Shown: positions 7,911 to 15,548 of the stretch, piece after piece
Layout of the letters: each line of letters starts with the position of its first letter
How positions within the stretch are numbered: position 1 is the stretch's first letter
Assembly: GCA_019429385.1 (NCBI GenBank)
Contig: JAHYIS010000004.1
Location: 71,597 to 108,379 of the forward strand
Source of the DNA: ANME-2 cluster archaeon
GTDB taxonomy: Archaea > Halobacteriota > Methanosarcinia > Methanosarcinales > Methanocomedenaceae
Direction: 5' to 3'
DNA: 36,783 nucleotides
The notes under the pieces: generated by a model
Databases searched by the model: none
What the model was told of the DNA's origin: nothing
The model's input: only the letters and a program-made list of their open reading frames with translations
Position numbers and translations under genes: made by a program

Positions 7911-8123
7911 ATGAAATGTTATATATGTGCACAAGAGGGAAAGGACTCCGATGCTGTGGGAGTGTGTATTGTATGCGGTATGGGCGTGTGCCGCAAACAT
8001 ATGATGCGAGAAGAGACGCCGGTTTGGGACGGAACATATCCTGTCAGGCTTAAACCGGATACTGAACACATAAAACGTATCATCTGTCCACCGTGTCATA
8101 GGGCCCTGAAAGAGAATATGTGA
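7911..8123 (+). CDS. DUF2180-type small zinc-ribbon-like protein, copy 1
   Basis: 70-residue cysteine-rich protein of a type common in methanogens. The metal ligands are visible: Cys3 and Cys6 (CYIC), Cys19 and Cys22 (CIVC), Cys27 and His30 in the MGVCRKH unit, and Cys59/Cys62 followed by His63. Two zinc sites are likely. The start at 7911 is fixed by GGTGA five nt upstream and by homology beginning at MKCYIC; a longer frame from 7875 adds twelve unrelated residues. It is followed after 12 nt by a paralogue. Molecular role is unknown; partner binding or a redox/metal sensor are guesses. Confidence 0.85.
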   Translation: MKCYICAQEGKDSDAVGVCIVCGMGVCRKHMMREETPVWDGTYPVRLKPDTEHIKRIICPPCHRALKENM

Positions 8124-8135
8124 GGAGTGAGAGAT

Positions 8136-8357
8136 ATGCTTAAATGCTTTATACATGATGAAAATAAAGAAACCGAAGAAGCAGTTGCGGTATGTATCGT
8201 GTGCGGTATGGGATTATGTATGGAACACGCCCAGCGTGCTGACCTGCAGATATGGGAAGGCAAATACCCTATGCCAGTTAAGGTCATGAAAACAAACCTT
8301 CCCCGTTTTCTTTGCAAATATTGCATCGAATCAATATATACAACAGGGTGTGAATAA
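8136..8357 (+). CDS. DUF2180-type small zinc-ribbon-like protein, copy 2
   Basis: 73-residue paralogue of the preceding gene. The shared core is CIVCGMG-LCMEHA with matching flanking cysteines (Cys4, the CIVC pair, and CKYC near the end), plus the shared IWEGKYP-type stretch. The first Cys pair differs: here it reads KCFIHDE, so one cysteine of the CxxC in copy 1 is replaced by histidine. The start at 8136 has GGAGTGA five nt upstream. Tandem duplication is clear. It is probably cotranscribed with copy 1 and perhaps with the S-layer-like gene that follows. Confidence 0.85.
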   Translation: MLKCFIHDENKETEEAVAVCIVCGMGLCMEHAQRADLQIWEGKYPMPVKVMKTNLPRFLCKYCIESIYTTGCE

Positions 8358-8418
8358 AGGGGTACATCCATGTATCCCATTTTCATTTTTCCAAAACTTT
8401 TATCCTAATGGTGGCTCT

Positions 8419-9618
8419 ATGATAAACGAACCATATATCAAAAGAATTCTCGCCTTGCTTTTCTTACTTATTGTTGTGTCATCATTTTTTATAGCTCCTT
8501 CACTTGCCCTGGAAACAAGGTCAATGATACTTACCGGTGAAAGAGTATTGGGTATTGGTGAATCATATGAACTCTACCAGGGATATAGTGTTAACATGGT
8601 AGAACCTGCATCATCCGGAAGGAAGGTGATCATACGGATAACATTTGATGGACAAACCGTTAGCGAGGACAGATTCATTAGCAAGGGCGAGGTCTATAAT
8701 GTTACCAGGAAATATGATGACACAGATTTCATCGTACTTGCTATAACGTTAATGGATGTTGATATCGATGAACTAACCGCTACTATAAGGGTAGTACAAT
8801 ATATTGACCCTTCGCGCCCCACGACAGGATTCCTTATCATTGACCAGGAGGAAAAACTTGAACCTGGTACGTACCTAATCCTGGAACAGGGTTACCGTCT
8901 TAACATTGAAGATTTTGGGACTGATTCAACCACACTTGGTTTGTATAAAAATAATATCATGGTTAAGGAAAGCAAAATGAAAGGAAATGATATTTTCAAT
9001 TATACATTAACTTCAAATGGAAACGACCATACAATTATTTCTTTTACCATTAAGAGTATTTTCAAGGGCAGTACCCGTAGTGCAGTGTTCATAGAACATC
9101 TATACCAGTTCGAAGAACCTTTCGATGCAATACCAGTAGAAACGGTTACATCAACGGAAATGAACGGCACCGACACTAATGATAACAATAACACCGGTAA
9201 AGCCAGTAGCAATATTTCACTCTCTGTTCAGGTCACCAATGATGATGGTGGAAAGAGAATTTATAAGAATCAAAGCATAAATGTAACCTATTATCTTAGC
9301 GGCAGTGATTCATTTGATTCAACACGCATAACACTTGATGGAACTATCATAGAAGAGTTTATTGCCCCACACCCCGGAATGCACAGTATCAAACTTGAAC
9401 CTTTACCCGTCGGCAGCCATATTATTGAGGTTTCAGCCATATCGGGTGATGGCGGACGTATTTCGCATGAAACGAAACTATATGTTAGAAAGAACTTTGC
9501 TGAAAATCTCATCATCCCTGAAGTAAATCTAACATTTGCTCCAGTCGTCTTTGCAATAACATCCTTACTTTTGATTATCTGGGCGGCAATGCGAAGACCA
9601 AAAAAGGATGAATGGTAA
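8419..9618 (+). CDS. Membrane-anchored S-layer-type surface protein
   Basis: About 399 residues. The N-terminus is a signal peptide (IKRI, then a leucine/valine core ending near APSLA), so I start at the ATG at 8419 rather than 8350. Two successive beta domains follow, each with an 'L.xGY' pattern (ELYQGYSVNM and LILEQGYRLNI), resembling the duplicated S-layer domain of Methanosarcina surface proteins. An Asn/Thr-rich linker (TNDNNNTG) leads to a third, Ig-like domain, then a C-terminal membrane span with an RRPKKDEW tail. Many N-x-S/T sequons are present. It is anchored outside the cell and probably glycosylated. Whether it is a main S-layer component or an accessory protein is not known. 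Confidence 0.75.
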   Translation: MINEPYIKRILALLFLLIVVSSFFIAPSLALETRSMILTGERVLGIGESYELYQGYSVNMVEPASSGRKVIIRITFDGQTVSEDRFISKGEVYNVTRKYDDTDFIVLAITLMDVDIDELTATIRVVQYIDPSRPTTGFLIIDQEEKLEPGTYLILEQGYRLNIEDFGTDSTTLGLYKNNIMVKESKMKGNDIFNYTLTSNGNDHTIISFTIKSIFKGSTRSAVFIEHLYQFEEPFDAIPVETVTSTEMNGTDTNDNNNTGKASSNISLSVQVTNDDGGKRIYKNQSINVTYYLSGSDSFDSTRITLDGTIIEEFIAPHPGMHSIKLEPLPVGSHIIEVSAISGDGGRISHETKLYVRKNFAENLIIPEVNLTFAPVVFAITSLLLIIWAAMRRPKKDEW

Positions 9619-9619
9619 G

Positions 9620-9712
9620 ACAAGAAAATCCTCCCTACGGTCGGATTAACTTGAGACCATGGACTTAGTCCAAGGTGTCCGATATAGTCGGACAAACACA
9701 CAGTTATACTTT
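9620..9712. repeat. Intergenic repeat element, long copy with two abutting hairpins
   Basis: Block A (9620-9655) and block B (9697-9712) match the short copy at 4607-4660 with one mismatch each. Between them lie two adjoining hairpins: 9656-9676 (TGGACT/AGTCCA stem extended by ACC/GGT across an A-A mismatch) and 9677-9693 (GTCCGA-TATAG-TCGGAC). The element begins 2 nt after the stop of the S-layer-like gene and ends 3 nt before the stop of the convergent RAM gene, so it fills the whole gap. It may act as a terminator here, whatever its origin. Confidence 0.8.
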
Positions 9713-9715
9713 CTA

Positions 9716-9949
9716 TTAAAAACCAGCACCAGTAAGAGTCTTCATATAAGTGACTCCCTTTATTTTCCGTATCTTGTTAAAAACGATATCTCCCAGGTCT
9801 TCCATGCTTTTTACCGTGACCTTGGCGATAAGATCGTATTCCCCAAATAAGGGATGAATCTCCTGGATGTTGTTTTCTTTCACCTGAATGTCAAATACCT
9901 CACGCTCCCTGCCGGGAGTAACATTAATAAGTACAAATCCTAATGCCAA
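9716..9949 (-). CDS. Stand-alone AsnC/Lrp ligand-binding (RAM) domain protein
   Basis: 77-residue protein consisting only of the alpha/beta RAM fold found at the C-terminus of Lrp/AsnC regulators (FVLINVTPGREREVFD, EIHPLFGEYDLIAKVTV, IRKIKGVTYMKTLTG). No DNA-binding helix-turn-helix is present, so it would sense an amino acid or other small effector and act by assembling with another protein or a full-length Lrp. The start is TTG, with AAGGAG upstream. It is divergent from ppdK, with an 18-bp palindrome in between. Confidence 0.88.
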   Translation of the reverse strand: MALGFVLINVTPGREREVFDIQVKENNIQEIHPLFGEYDLIAKVTVKSMEDLGDIVFNKIRKIKGVTYMKTLTGAGF

Positions 9950-9997
9950 TAAAATTTCTCCTTATCCAGTTATATGACTGCTAAATGGAACTATTTT

Positions 9998-10015
9998 TCA
10001 GTAAACGTTTACTGA
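9998..10015. promoter_or_regulatory. 18-bp perfect palindrome between the RAM gene and ppdK
   Basis: TCAGTAAACGTTTACTGA is an uninterrupted palindrome located 48 nt before the RAM gene start and 160 nt before the ppdK start. It looks like a dimeric regulator's site. The region 9950-10175 contains nothing else beyond AT-rich promoter-like stretches. Confidence 0.5.
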
Positions 10016-10175
10016 GATGATATTTATACATATTTCGGTCCAGTATCCGGACTTTAGGGAAATATTTAAAGATACCCAAAATCAGACCGTAATATTATTA
10101 AGCATTTAATTGAATTTCGAGTCAAATTGTCGGCTTTAAAAATAATTATTCAGGACAGGATTTGGAGGACGCTAC

Positions 10176-12827
10176 GTGGCAGACCATAAATACGTATATT
10201 TTTTCGGTGGAGACAAAACTGAAGGTAATGCAGGAATGAAAAATCTGCTTGGCGGTAAGGGTTCCCATCTGGCTGAAATGGCAAAACAGGGAATACCGGT
10301 GCCTCAAGGATTTACCTTAAGTACTGAGGTATGTACCGTTTATTACAATCACCGGCAGCATTATCCAGATGGTGTGGAAGAACAGGTAGCTGAACAACTT
10401 GCAAAGCTGGAGAAGGATACAGGGTTTATATTTGGCGACCCGGTCAAACCTTTATTGTTATCTGTCAGGTCAGGTGCCCGGATATCCATGCCAGGTATGA
10501 TGGATACCGTGCTCAACCTGGGACTTAACGACAAAACCGTTGTCGGCCTCGCACAGGAAGCGGATGAGAGGTTCGCCTATGATTGTTACAGGCGTTTCAT
10601 AAACATGTTCGGGGATGTGGTGCTGGGCATCGAGCATAAGGAATTTGAGAATATCCTGCATGCAAAGAAGGTTGAACTGAAGGTAACCAATGACACCGAA
10701 CTGGATACTAAAGCCCTCAAAGACGTAGTGGTAAAATATAAAGCACTGGTCAAATCAAAGACAGGTGAGCACTTCCCCGAGGACCCGATGGACCAGTTGT
10801 GGAGATCCATCAATGCCGTTTTCGATTCCTGGAATACAAAACGGGCCATTACGTACCGGAAGATACACAATATCCCGGACGATTGGGGCACTGCCGTGAA
10901 CGTGCAGTGCATGGTCTATGGTAATATGGGTGAAAATTCTGGAACCGGCGTAGCATTTACTCGCAACCCGTCCACAGGTGAGAAAATGTTCTATGGCGAG
11001 TATCTCATGAATGCCCAGGGCGAGGACGTAGTGGCAGGAATCAGGACTCCACATCCCATAGAGACCCTGAAACAGGAAATGCCCGAAGTATATGAACAAC
11101 TGGATGACATCAAGGAGAGGCTTGAACACCACTTCAAGGAAATGGAAGATATCGAATTCACGATCCAGCAGGGCAAACTCTATATGCTGCAGACCAGGAC
11201 AGGAAAGCGTACTGCAGCAGCCGCGGTCAAGATTGCTACAGATATGTATGATGAAGGATTGATCACCAAAGAAGAGGCCCTGCTCAAGGTGGAACCCGAG
11301 CAGCTGGACCAGCTCCTTCATCCCATGATCGACCCGAATGAAAAAGTGAGATCAGTAGCCAAAGGACTGCCTGCTTCACCGGGTGCTGCCGTGGGTAAAG
11401 TAGTATTTACCGCGGAACATGCTGAAAAGATGTCCCAGGCAGGAGAGAAAGTGATACTGGTGCGCAATGCGACCTCCCCCGAAGATATCGGCGGAATGTA
11501 TGTTTCCCAGGGTATCCTGACCGTTCGTGGTGGAATGACGTCTCATGCAGCAGTGGTGGCCCGTGGCATGGGAAAGTGTTGCGTGGCAGGATGCGGTGCT
11601 ATTCAGATTGATGAGGAAAAGGGACTGTTCATCGTGAATGGTCATACTATTCATGAAAGCGATTATATCACCTTGAACGGCTCCACCGGTGAGGTTATTC
11701 TTGGACAGGTAAAGCTCATCACCCCTGAAATCAACAGTGAAATGGAAACCATACTGGAATGGGCAGATGAAGTGAGAACCCTTGGTGTGAGGACCAATGC
11801 AGATACACCCAAAGACTCCCAGATAGCCCGGGATTTCGGGGCCGAAGGTATTGGCCTGTGCCGTACCGAACACATGTTCTTTGGCGATGAGCGGATACCT
11901 ATCGTACAGGAGATGATATTGGCCGAGACCGAAAAAGGGAGAAAGGCTGCCCTGGATAAACTGCTGCCCATGCAGCGTGGCGATTTCAAAGGCATTTTCA
12001 GGGTAATGAAAGGATATCCGGTAACCATCAGGCTGCTGGACCCACCCCTCCATGAATTCCTGCCCAAGCATGATGAACTGCTTGATGAGTATATGAAGTT
12101 GAAACCATCCGGAGATACTAAAAAACTCCATGAATTGCAGGAATTGATGAAACGGGTAGAATCCCTCCATGAGGTCAATCCCATGCTGGGACATCGTGGA
12201 TGCAGGCTGGGTATAACCTATCCTGAGATTTATGATATGCAGGTCAGGGCAATATTTGAGGCTGCCTGCGAACTGGCAAAGGAAGGATATGAGATCGTGC
12301 CTGAAGTGATGATACCCCTGGTCGGGCATATCAACGAGTTCAAGATAACCAAAGAGAGTGCGAAATCGGTTGCCAGGCAGGTCATGGATGAGCAGGGAGT
12401 TGAACTGGAATACCTTATAGGTACCATGATAGAATTGCCCAGGGCCGCCATTACTGCAGATGAGATAGCAGGTGAGGCCGAATTCTTCAGTTTCGGTACC
12501 AATGACCTGACCCAGACAACGTTCGGCTTGAGTCGTGACGATGCAGGTAAGTTCTTACCCTATTATGTGGAGCACGGCATACTTGAGATCGACCCCTTTG
12601 TAGCAATCGACCAGAAAGGTGTGGGACAGCTCATCAAGATCGGGGTTGAGAAGGGGCGGTCGACCAGGCCGGACCTGAAGGTCGGTATCTGCGGCGAACA
12701 CGGCGGCGAACCCAGCAGTGTGATATTCTGCCATAATATCGGGCTGGATTATGTAAGCTGCTCGCCATTCAGGGTTCCTATTGCCAGGCTGGCTGCGGCC
12801 CATGCTGTGTTAAAGAAGGATGAATAG
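10176..12827 (+). CDS. ppdK: Pyruvate, phosphate dikinase
   Basis: 883-residue cytoplasmic enzyme that interconverts pyruvate, ATP and phosphate with PEP, AMP and pyrophosphate; in methanogens it feeds gluconeogenesis. All three parts are seen: an N-terminal ATP-grasp domain (about 1-350, including LLGGKGSHLAEM and RSGARISMPGMMDTVLN), the phosphohistidine domain with catalytic His457 in GGMTSHAAVVARG, and the C-terminal PEP/pyruvate barrel with FGTNDLTQT and the catalytic Cys in GICGEHGGEP. Length is normal for the family. The start is GTG with GGAGG seven nt upstream. It is followed by a hairpin overlapping the stop codon, so it is probably a single-gene unit. Confidence 0.97.
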   Translation: MADHKYVYFFGGDKTEGNAGMKNLLGGKGSHLAEMAKQGIPVPQGFTLSTEVCTVYYNHRQHYPDGVEEQVAEQLAKLEKDTGFIFGDPVKPLLLSVRSGARISMPGMMDTVLNLGLNDKTVVGLAQEADERFAYDCYRRFINMFGDVVLGIEHKEFENILHAKKVELKVTNDTELDTKALKDVVVKYKALVKSKTGEHFPEDPMDQLWRSINAVFDSWNTKRAITYRKIHNIPDDWGTAVNVQCMVYGNMGENSGTGVAFTRNPSTGEKMFYGEYLMNAQGEDVVAGIRTPHPIETLKQEMPEVYEQLDDIKERLEHHFKEMEDIEFTIQQGKLYMLQTRTGKRTAAAAVKIATDMYDEGLITKEEALLKVEPEQLDQLLHPMIDPNEKVRSVAKGLPASPGAAVGKVVFTAEHAEKMSQAGEKVILVRNATSPEDIGGMYVSQGILTVRGGMTSHAAVVARGMGKCCVAGCGAIQIDEEKGLFIVNGHTIHESDYITLNGSTGEVILGQVKLITPEINSEMETILEWADEVRTLGVRTNADTPKDSQIARDFGAEGIGLCRTEHMFFGDERIPIVQEMILAETEKGRKAALDKLLPMQRGDFKGIFRVMKGYPVTIRLLDPPLHEFLPKHDELLDEYMKLKPSGDTKKLHELQELMKRVESLHEVNPMLGHRGCRLGITYPEIYDMQVRAIFEAACELAKEGYEIVPEVMIPLVGHINEFKITKESAKSVARQVMDEQGVELEYLIGTMIELPRAAITADEIAGEAEFFSFGTNDLTQTTFGLSRDDAGKFLPYYVEHGILEIDPFVAIDQKGVGQLIKIGVEKGRSTRPDLKVGICGEHGGEPSSVIFCHNIGLDYVSCSPFRVPIARLAAAHAVLKKDE

Positions 12828-12848
12828 CATTAACAAAAATGTTAATGC
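12827..12848 (+). terminator. Hairpin overlapping the ppdK stop codon
   Basis: GCATTAAC-AAAAAT-GTTAATGC is a perfect 8-bp stem beginning at the last base of the ppdK TAG. No long U-tract follows, so it could protect or process the 3' end rather than terminate on its own. The next gene starts 33 nt later. Confidence 0.5.
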
Positions 12849-12881
12849 CTTTGAAGGTAAATCCTGGATTGAAGGAATATC

Positions 12882-13220
12882 ATGCCCGAGATTATAGAAT
12901 GCGAATCTGGAACGCATCCAGTTGTGGATGCCCACGGCCAACCCCTTGAGGTAGGAAGCCCTGTACGGTATGGTGGGACCGGTACTACCGGTCATGTAAC
13001 CGAGATCATCTGTGATTCGGAAGGTGCATGGGCAATTATCGATACCAAAGACCTGCTGTACAAGCTTGAATCACTTACTTTGCTCACTGAACTGCAACAG
13101 AAAGATGAAATGGGAGAGCGGCAGTTTACCAAAGAAGAGATTGAGGAAGTGCTGGAGAAAGCAAAGGACGATGCCAAGGAAGCCAGACTGGACGATGCAA
13201 ATCTGGAAGCTGGCGGATAG
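12882..13220 (+). CDS. DUF2098-type conserved archaeal protein
   Basis: 112 residues, conserved among methanogens. The first 70 residues form a small beta domain (VGSPVRYGGTGTTGHVTEI, DSEGAWAIIDTKDLLYKLESL), recalling an SH3/KOW-like barrel. The rest is a highly charged helical tail (EEIEEVLEKAKDDAKEARL) with probable coiled-coil character. An AAGGAAT stretch precedes the ATG. It is followed by the DUF2117 gene after 11 nt, which suggests a functional pair. No biochemical role is known to me. Confidence 0.75.
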   Translation: MPEIIECESGTHPVVDAHGQPLEVGSPVRYGGTGTTGHVTEIICDSEGAWAIIDTKDLLYKLESLTLLTELQQKDEMGERQFTKEEIEEVLEKAKDDAKEARLDDANLEAGG

Positions 13221-13231
13221 ACACTTACTGT

Positions 13232-14344
13232 ATGACACGTATTGGTGTCGTTATCCATGGACCTGCAGTCATCGATTCAGGGAGAGCTAACACAGTACTT
13301 GAAATAGTCGCCGGTATGGGTGAGGTCAGGGCTGTACTTGGCGGTACTATGGGCAGGGCAGCCGTGATCGATGCGGGACTGGAAGATGTTATTGATATCA
13401 GCGCAAGCCAGAAACCCAGCGAATCAGTTTTAGCTCTGGGTACGTGTTGTGATGCGGTGTTGCTGGTCAATGAGGGGAAATGTGCCAGGTCCGGGTTTGC
13501 CTTCGGCCACATGGTTTTTGAAATCCTTGGTTCCTGTGCCGTACCACTGATACAGGTTGAGTTCGCATCGCCAGAAGTCGGTGGTTGTGTATTGATACCC
13601 TGGACTGGGATGACTGATTCCCTATTGATGCATGCCCTGCTGGACGGACTTGAAAAATGGGTCGGGGTCAGAGTAGTCCAGCCGCCTGGATCCCTGACAT
13701 GCCTTGAGATAAAGGATGATTTGATCAGGAGGAGGATTGCCGGTGTCAGGCCGGGTGAATACATTACGGTCAATGGCTTCGTGGTCGGTAAAGCTCTGTC
13801 AGATGTGGTTTGTATCGTTGCCAGGAATGGCGCCATTATTGAACTTCAGGGCGGCAGGCTGAAGGCCCACGGAGTCGATAAACTGAAACAGGTTGACCTT
13901 ACAAATGCTATTGTGAGATCAGGACCGCTCAGAACTGCTGATGTTACACCAAGGGTACTTAAGCACAACGTTTCAGGAATTGTGGTGATCATCGACCATT
14001 CGGCAGAGCAGACCTTTGAGATTGCCAAGGACGCGGATGTTGCAGTGACAGTTGGTGATGATACAACAGCAGTAGCCGGGGATTTATTGACCAGGCTGGG
14101 CATACCCTTGATAGGGATTACTGATGGTGACCTGGACGGTATCACTCATCATATTCACATACCCCAGAGTTCAGTAATCATACGGTTGGCACCCGGGAAT
14201 GATGATATTGTGGGGCACCGGGTGTATGAGGAGATTTTCGGTGGCAGGGATAGGATTGAGATGGGAAGTGCTGGGTTTAAGGGGATACTGGATGATGTAC
14301 TGGAAATCGCTGAAGGACTGGTTGAGGACATATTACGGTATTGA
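13232..14344 (+). CDS. DUF2117-type conserved archaeal protein
   Basis: 370 residues. I recognise it as a DUF2117-type archaeal family protein with moderate certainty. It begins IGVVIHGPAVIDSG and shows repeated Rossmann-like glycine-rich turns (AVLGGTMGRAAVIDAG; VTVGDDTTAVAGDLLTRLGIPLIGITDGDLDG), suggesting two alpha/beta domains. Acidic and histidine residues cluster in the second (DGDLDGITHHIHIP), possibly a metal or nucleotide site. It has no signal peptide or membrane span. It is closely coupled to the DUF2098 gene upstream and convergent with gfcR. Enzymatic activity is not established. Confidence 0.75.
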   Translation: MTRIGVVIHGPAVIDSGRANTVLEIVAGMGEVRAVLGGTMGRAAVIDAGLEDVIDISASQKPSESVLALGTCCDAVLLVNEGKCARSGFAFGHMVFEILGSCAVPLIQVEFASPEVGGCVLIPWTGMTDSLLMHALLDGLEKWVGVRVVQPPGSLTCLEIKDDLIRRRIAGVRPGEYITVNGFVVGKALSDVVCIVARNGAIIELQGGRLKAHGVDKLKQVDLTNAIVRSGPLRTADVTPRVLKHNVSGIVVIIDHSAEQTFEIAKDADVAVTVGDDTTAVAGDLLTRLGIPLIGITDGDLDGITHHIHIPQSSVIIRLAPGNDDIVGHRVYEEIFGGRDRIEMGSAGFKGILDDVLEIAEGLVEDILRY

Positions 14345-14396
14345 TGGCAGGAACTTCCTCAGTTCATTAAACCTTTTGTCTTAATATTTCTGTTCA

Positions 14397-15002
14397 TTAC
14401 TCTATCTTATCCACTCTTGAAACCTTGAGCATTGAACTCACAGGTACACCATCAATGGAATCCATACCATTCTTGTCGATCAATACAGCAATAGCAGTTG
14501 GATTTGCCTCCCTTGACCTGAGCAGCGATATGACATTACTTGTAGTATTCCCGGTAGTAATCACATCATCCACGATGACACAGTCCTTACCGTCCACACT
14601 GGAGAAATTCTGGGATAGCATGCCCTTATGGGACTGCTTGTTGGACTGGAACACTGCCAGCTCAACCTCCAGTTCCTCGGCAACCATGCTGGCTAATGGC
14701 ACACCGCTCAGCGCCACACCCACTACCACATCCACATTGGACTGCGACCTCTCAAGGCTCTCCAGCAGCATATCTGTTATAATACCTGCTACCAGGCTTA
14801 TCCGCTTTGAATTTTTCCCGATACTGCTCCAGTTTACATAAATATCCTTTGGAGCCTGGGAAATTTCGCCTTTCGCGGAATGGGCCAAAAGCCAGGTCGC
14901 CGTATCCCCTGAAACATTAAGTTCATCTGCAATCTGCCCCTCTGAAAGACCGCTTTGCTGGAGTTCAAGCGCTTTTTGAATAAGTTCTCTAATGTTCTTC
15001 AT
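14397..15002 (-). CDS. gfcR: GfcR-type regulator: helix-turn-helix fused to an orotate phosphoribosyltransferase-like domain
   Basis: 201 residues, usually annotated 'orotate phosphoribosyltransferase-like protein'. Residues 1-50 form a helix-turn-helix (SEGQIADELNVSGDTATWLL); residues 60-200 form a type I PRTase fold with the PRPP-binding loop VIVDDVITTGNT. In haloarchaea, GfcR acts as a transcriptional activator of sugar and gluconeogenesis genes, not as an enzyme of pyrimidine synthesis. Nearby ppdK is therefore a plausible but unproven target. It is convergent with DUF2117. Confidence 0.85.
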   Translation of the reverse strand: MKNIRELIQKALELQQSGLSEGQIADELNVSGDTATWLLAHSAKGEISQAPKDIYVNWSSIGKNSKRISLVAGIITDMLLESLERSQSNVDVVVGVALSGVPLASMVAEELEVELAVFQSNKQSHKGMLSQNFSSVDGKDCVIVDDVITTGNTTSNVISLLRSREANPTAIAVLIDKNGMDSIDGVPVSSMLKVSRVDKIE

Positions 15003-15055
15003 AGCAATACCAACAATACTTCATCCTGTAACATTATATATTTAATCCAGAACCG

Positions 15056-15544
15056 TCAATGGCTCGCCCTGCGTCTTTTTATTGCACAACCACATATCTT
15101 GCACTCACTGCCAGACTTCACTACTACTCCGCATCCCGTACAGTACAGTTCCCATACTATTCCTTTTGAAATCCCTGTTGAACCGGCAGGCTTGAACTCC
15201 ACTTTAAGAACAGAAGCCACATTCTGGACAGCATAATCATCAGTTACAAGGGTCACCGTAAATTTTTGTATAAGTTCAAGGGCCTTTGCGAGCACATCAA
15301 TATCAGTATGAGAGAGCACACCTGCATCCCCTGTAGATACTGCAGCTGATACTACCTGTTCTTTGAATGTAGCAAGGGGCGGTTCGACTCTCATACCTGC
15401 ATCCTGCATCAGGTCAAACCTTAAACGGCTGGAGCTGTCAATAATCTCGTATTCAACAGAAGGCACTGTTATTATGGCACCATCCGTTATCTGTACACCC
15501 ACAATAAAGCCGGAAGTATCAATAACATATACTTTATCTTCCAT
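15056..15544 (-). CDS. nob1: Ribosome-maturation endonuclease Nob1
   Basis: 162 residues. The N-terminal PIN nuclease domain begins YVIDTSGFI, with the first catalytic aspartate, and contains further acidic residues in SHTDIDVLA and LVTDDYAVQN. The C-terminus is a zinc ribbon (CTGC...CKICGC). Archaeal Nob1 cleaves the 3' end of 16S rRNA precursor in the late 30S particle. AGGTAA precedes the ATG. It is only 4 nt downstream of the repeat-containing membrane protein, so the two are probably cotranscribed. Confidence 0.92.
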   Translation of the reverse strand: MEDKVYVIDTSGFIVGVQITDGAIITVPSVEYEIIDSSSRLRFDLMQDAGMRVEPPLATFKEQVVSAAVSTGDAGVLSHTDIDVLAKALELIQKFTVTLVTDDYAVQNVASVLKVEFKPAGSTGISKGIVWELYCTGCGVVVKSGSECKICGCAIKRRRASH

Positions 15545-15548
15545 TTGT

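Noticed and set aside
11376-12329. Long open frame (317 codons) on the minus strand opposite ppdK
   Set aside because: It lies wholly inside the firmly identified ppdK gene, has low-complexity composition and no domain pattern; it is a shadow of the coding strand's codon bias.
13225-13836. 203-codon open frame on the minus strand opposite DUF2117
   Set aside because: Serine/proline/threonine-rich shadow without ribosome site, fully covered by a gene with good start and coding pattern.
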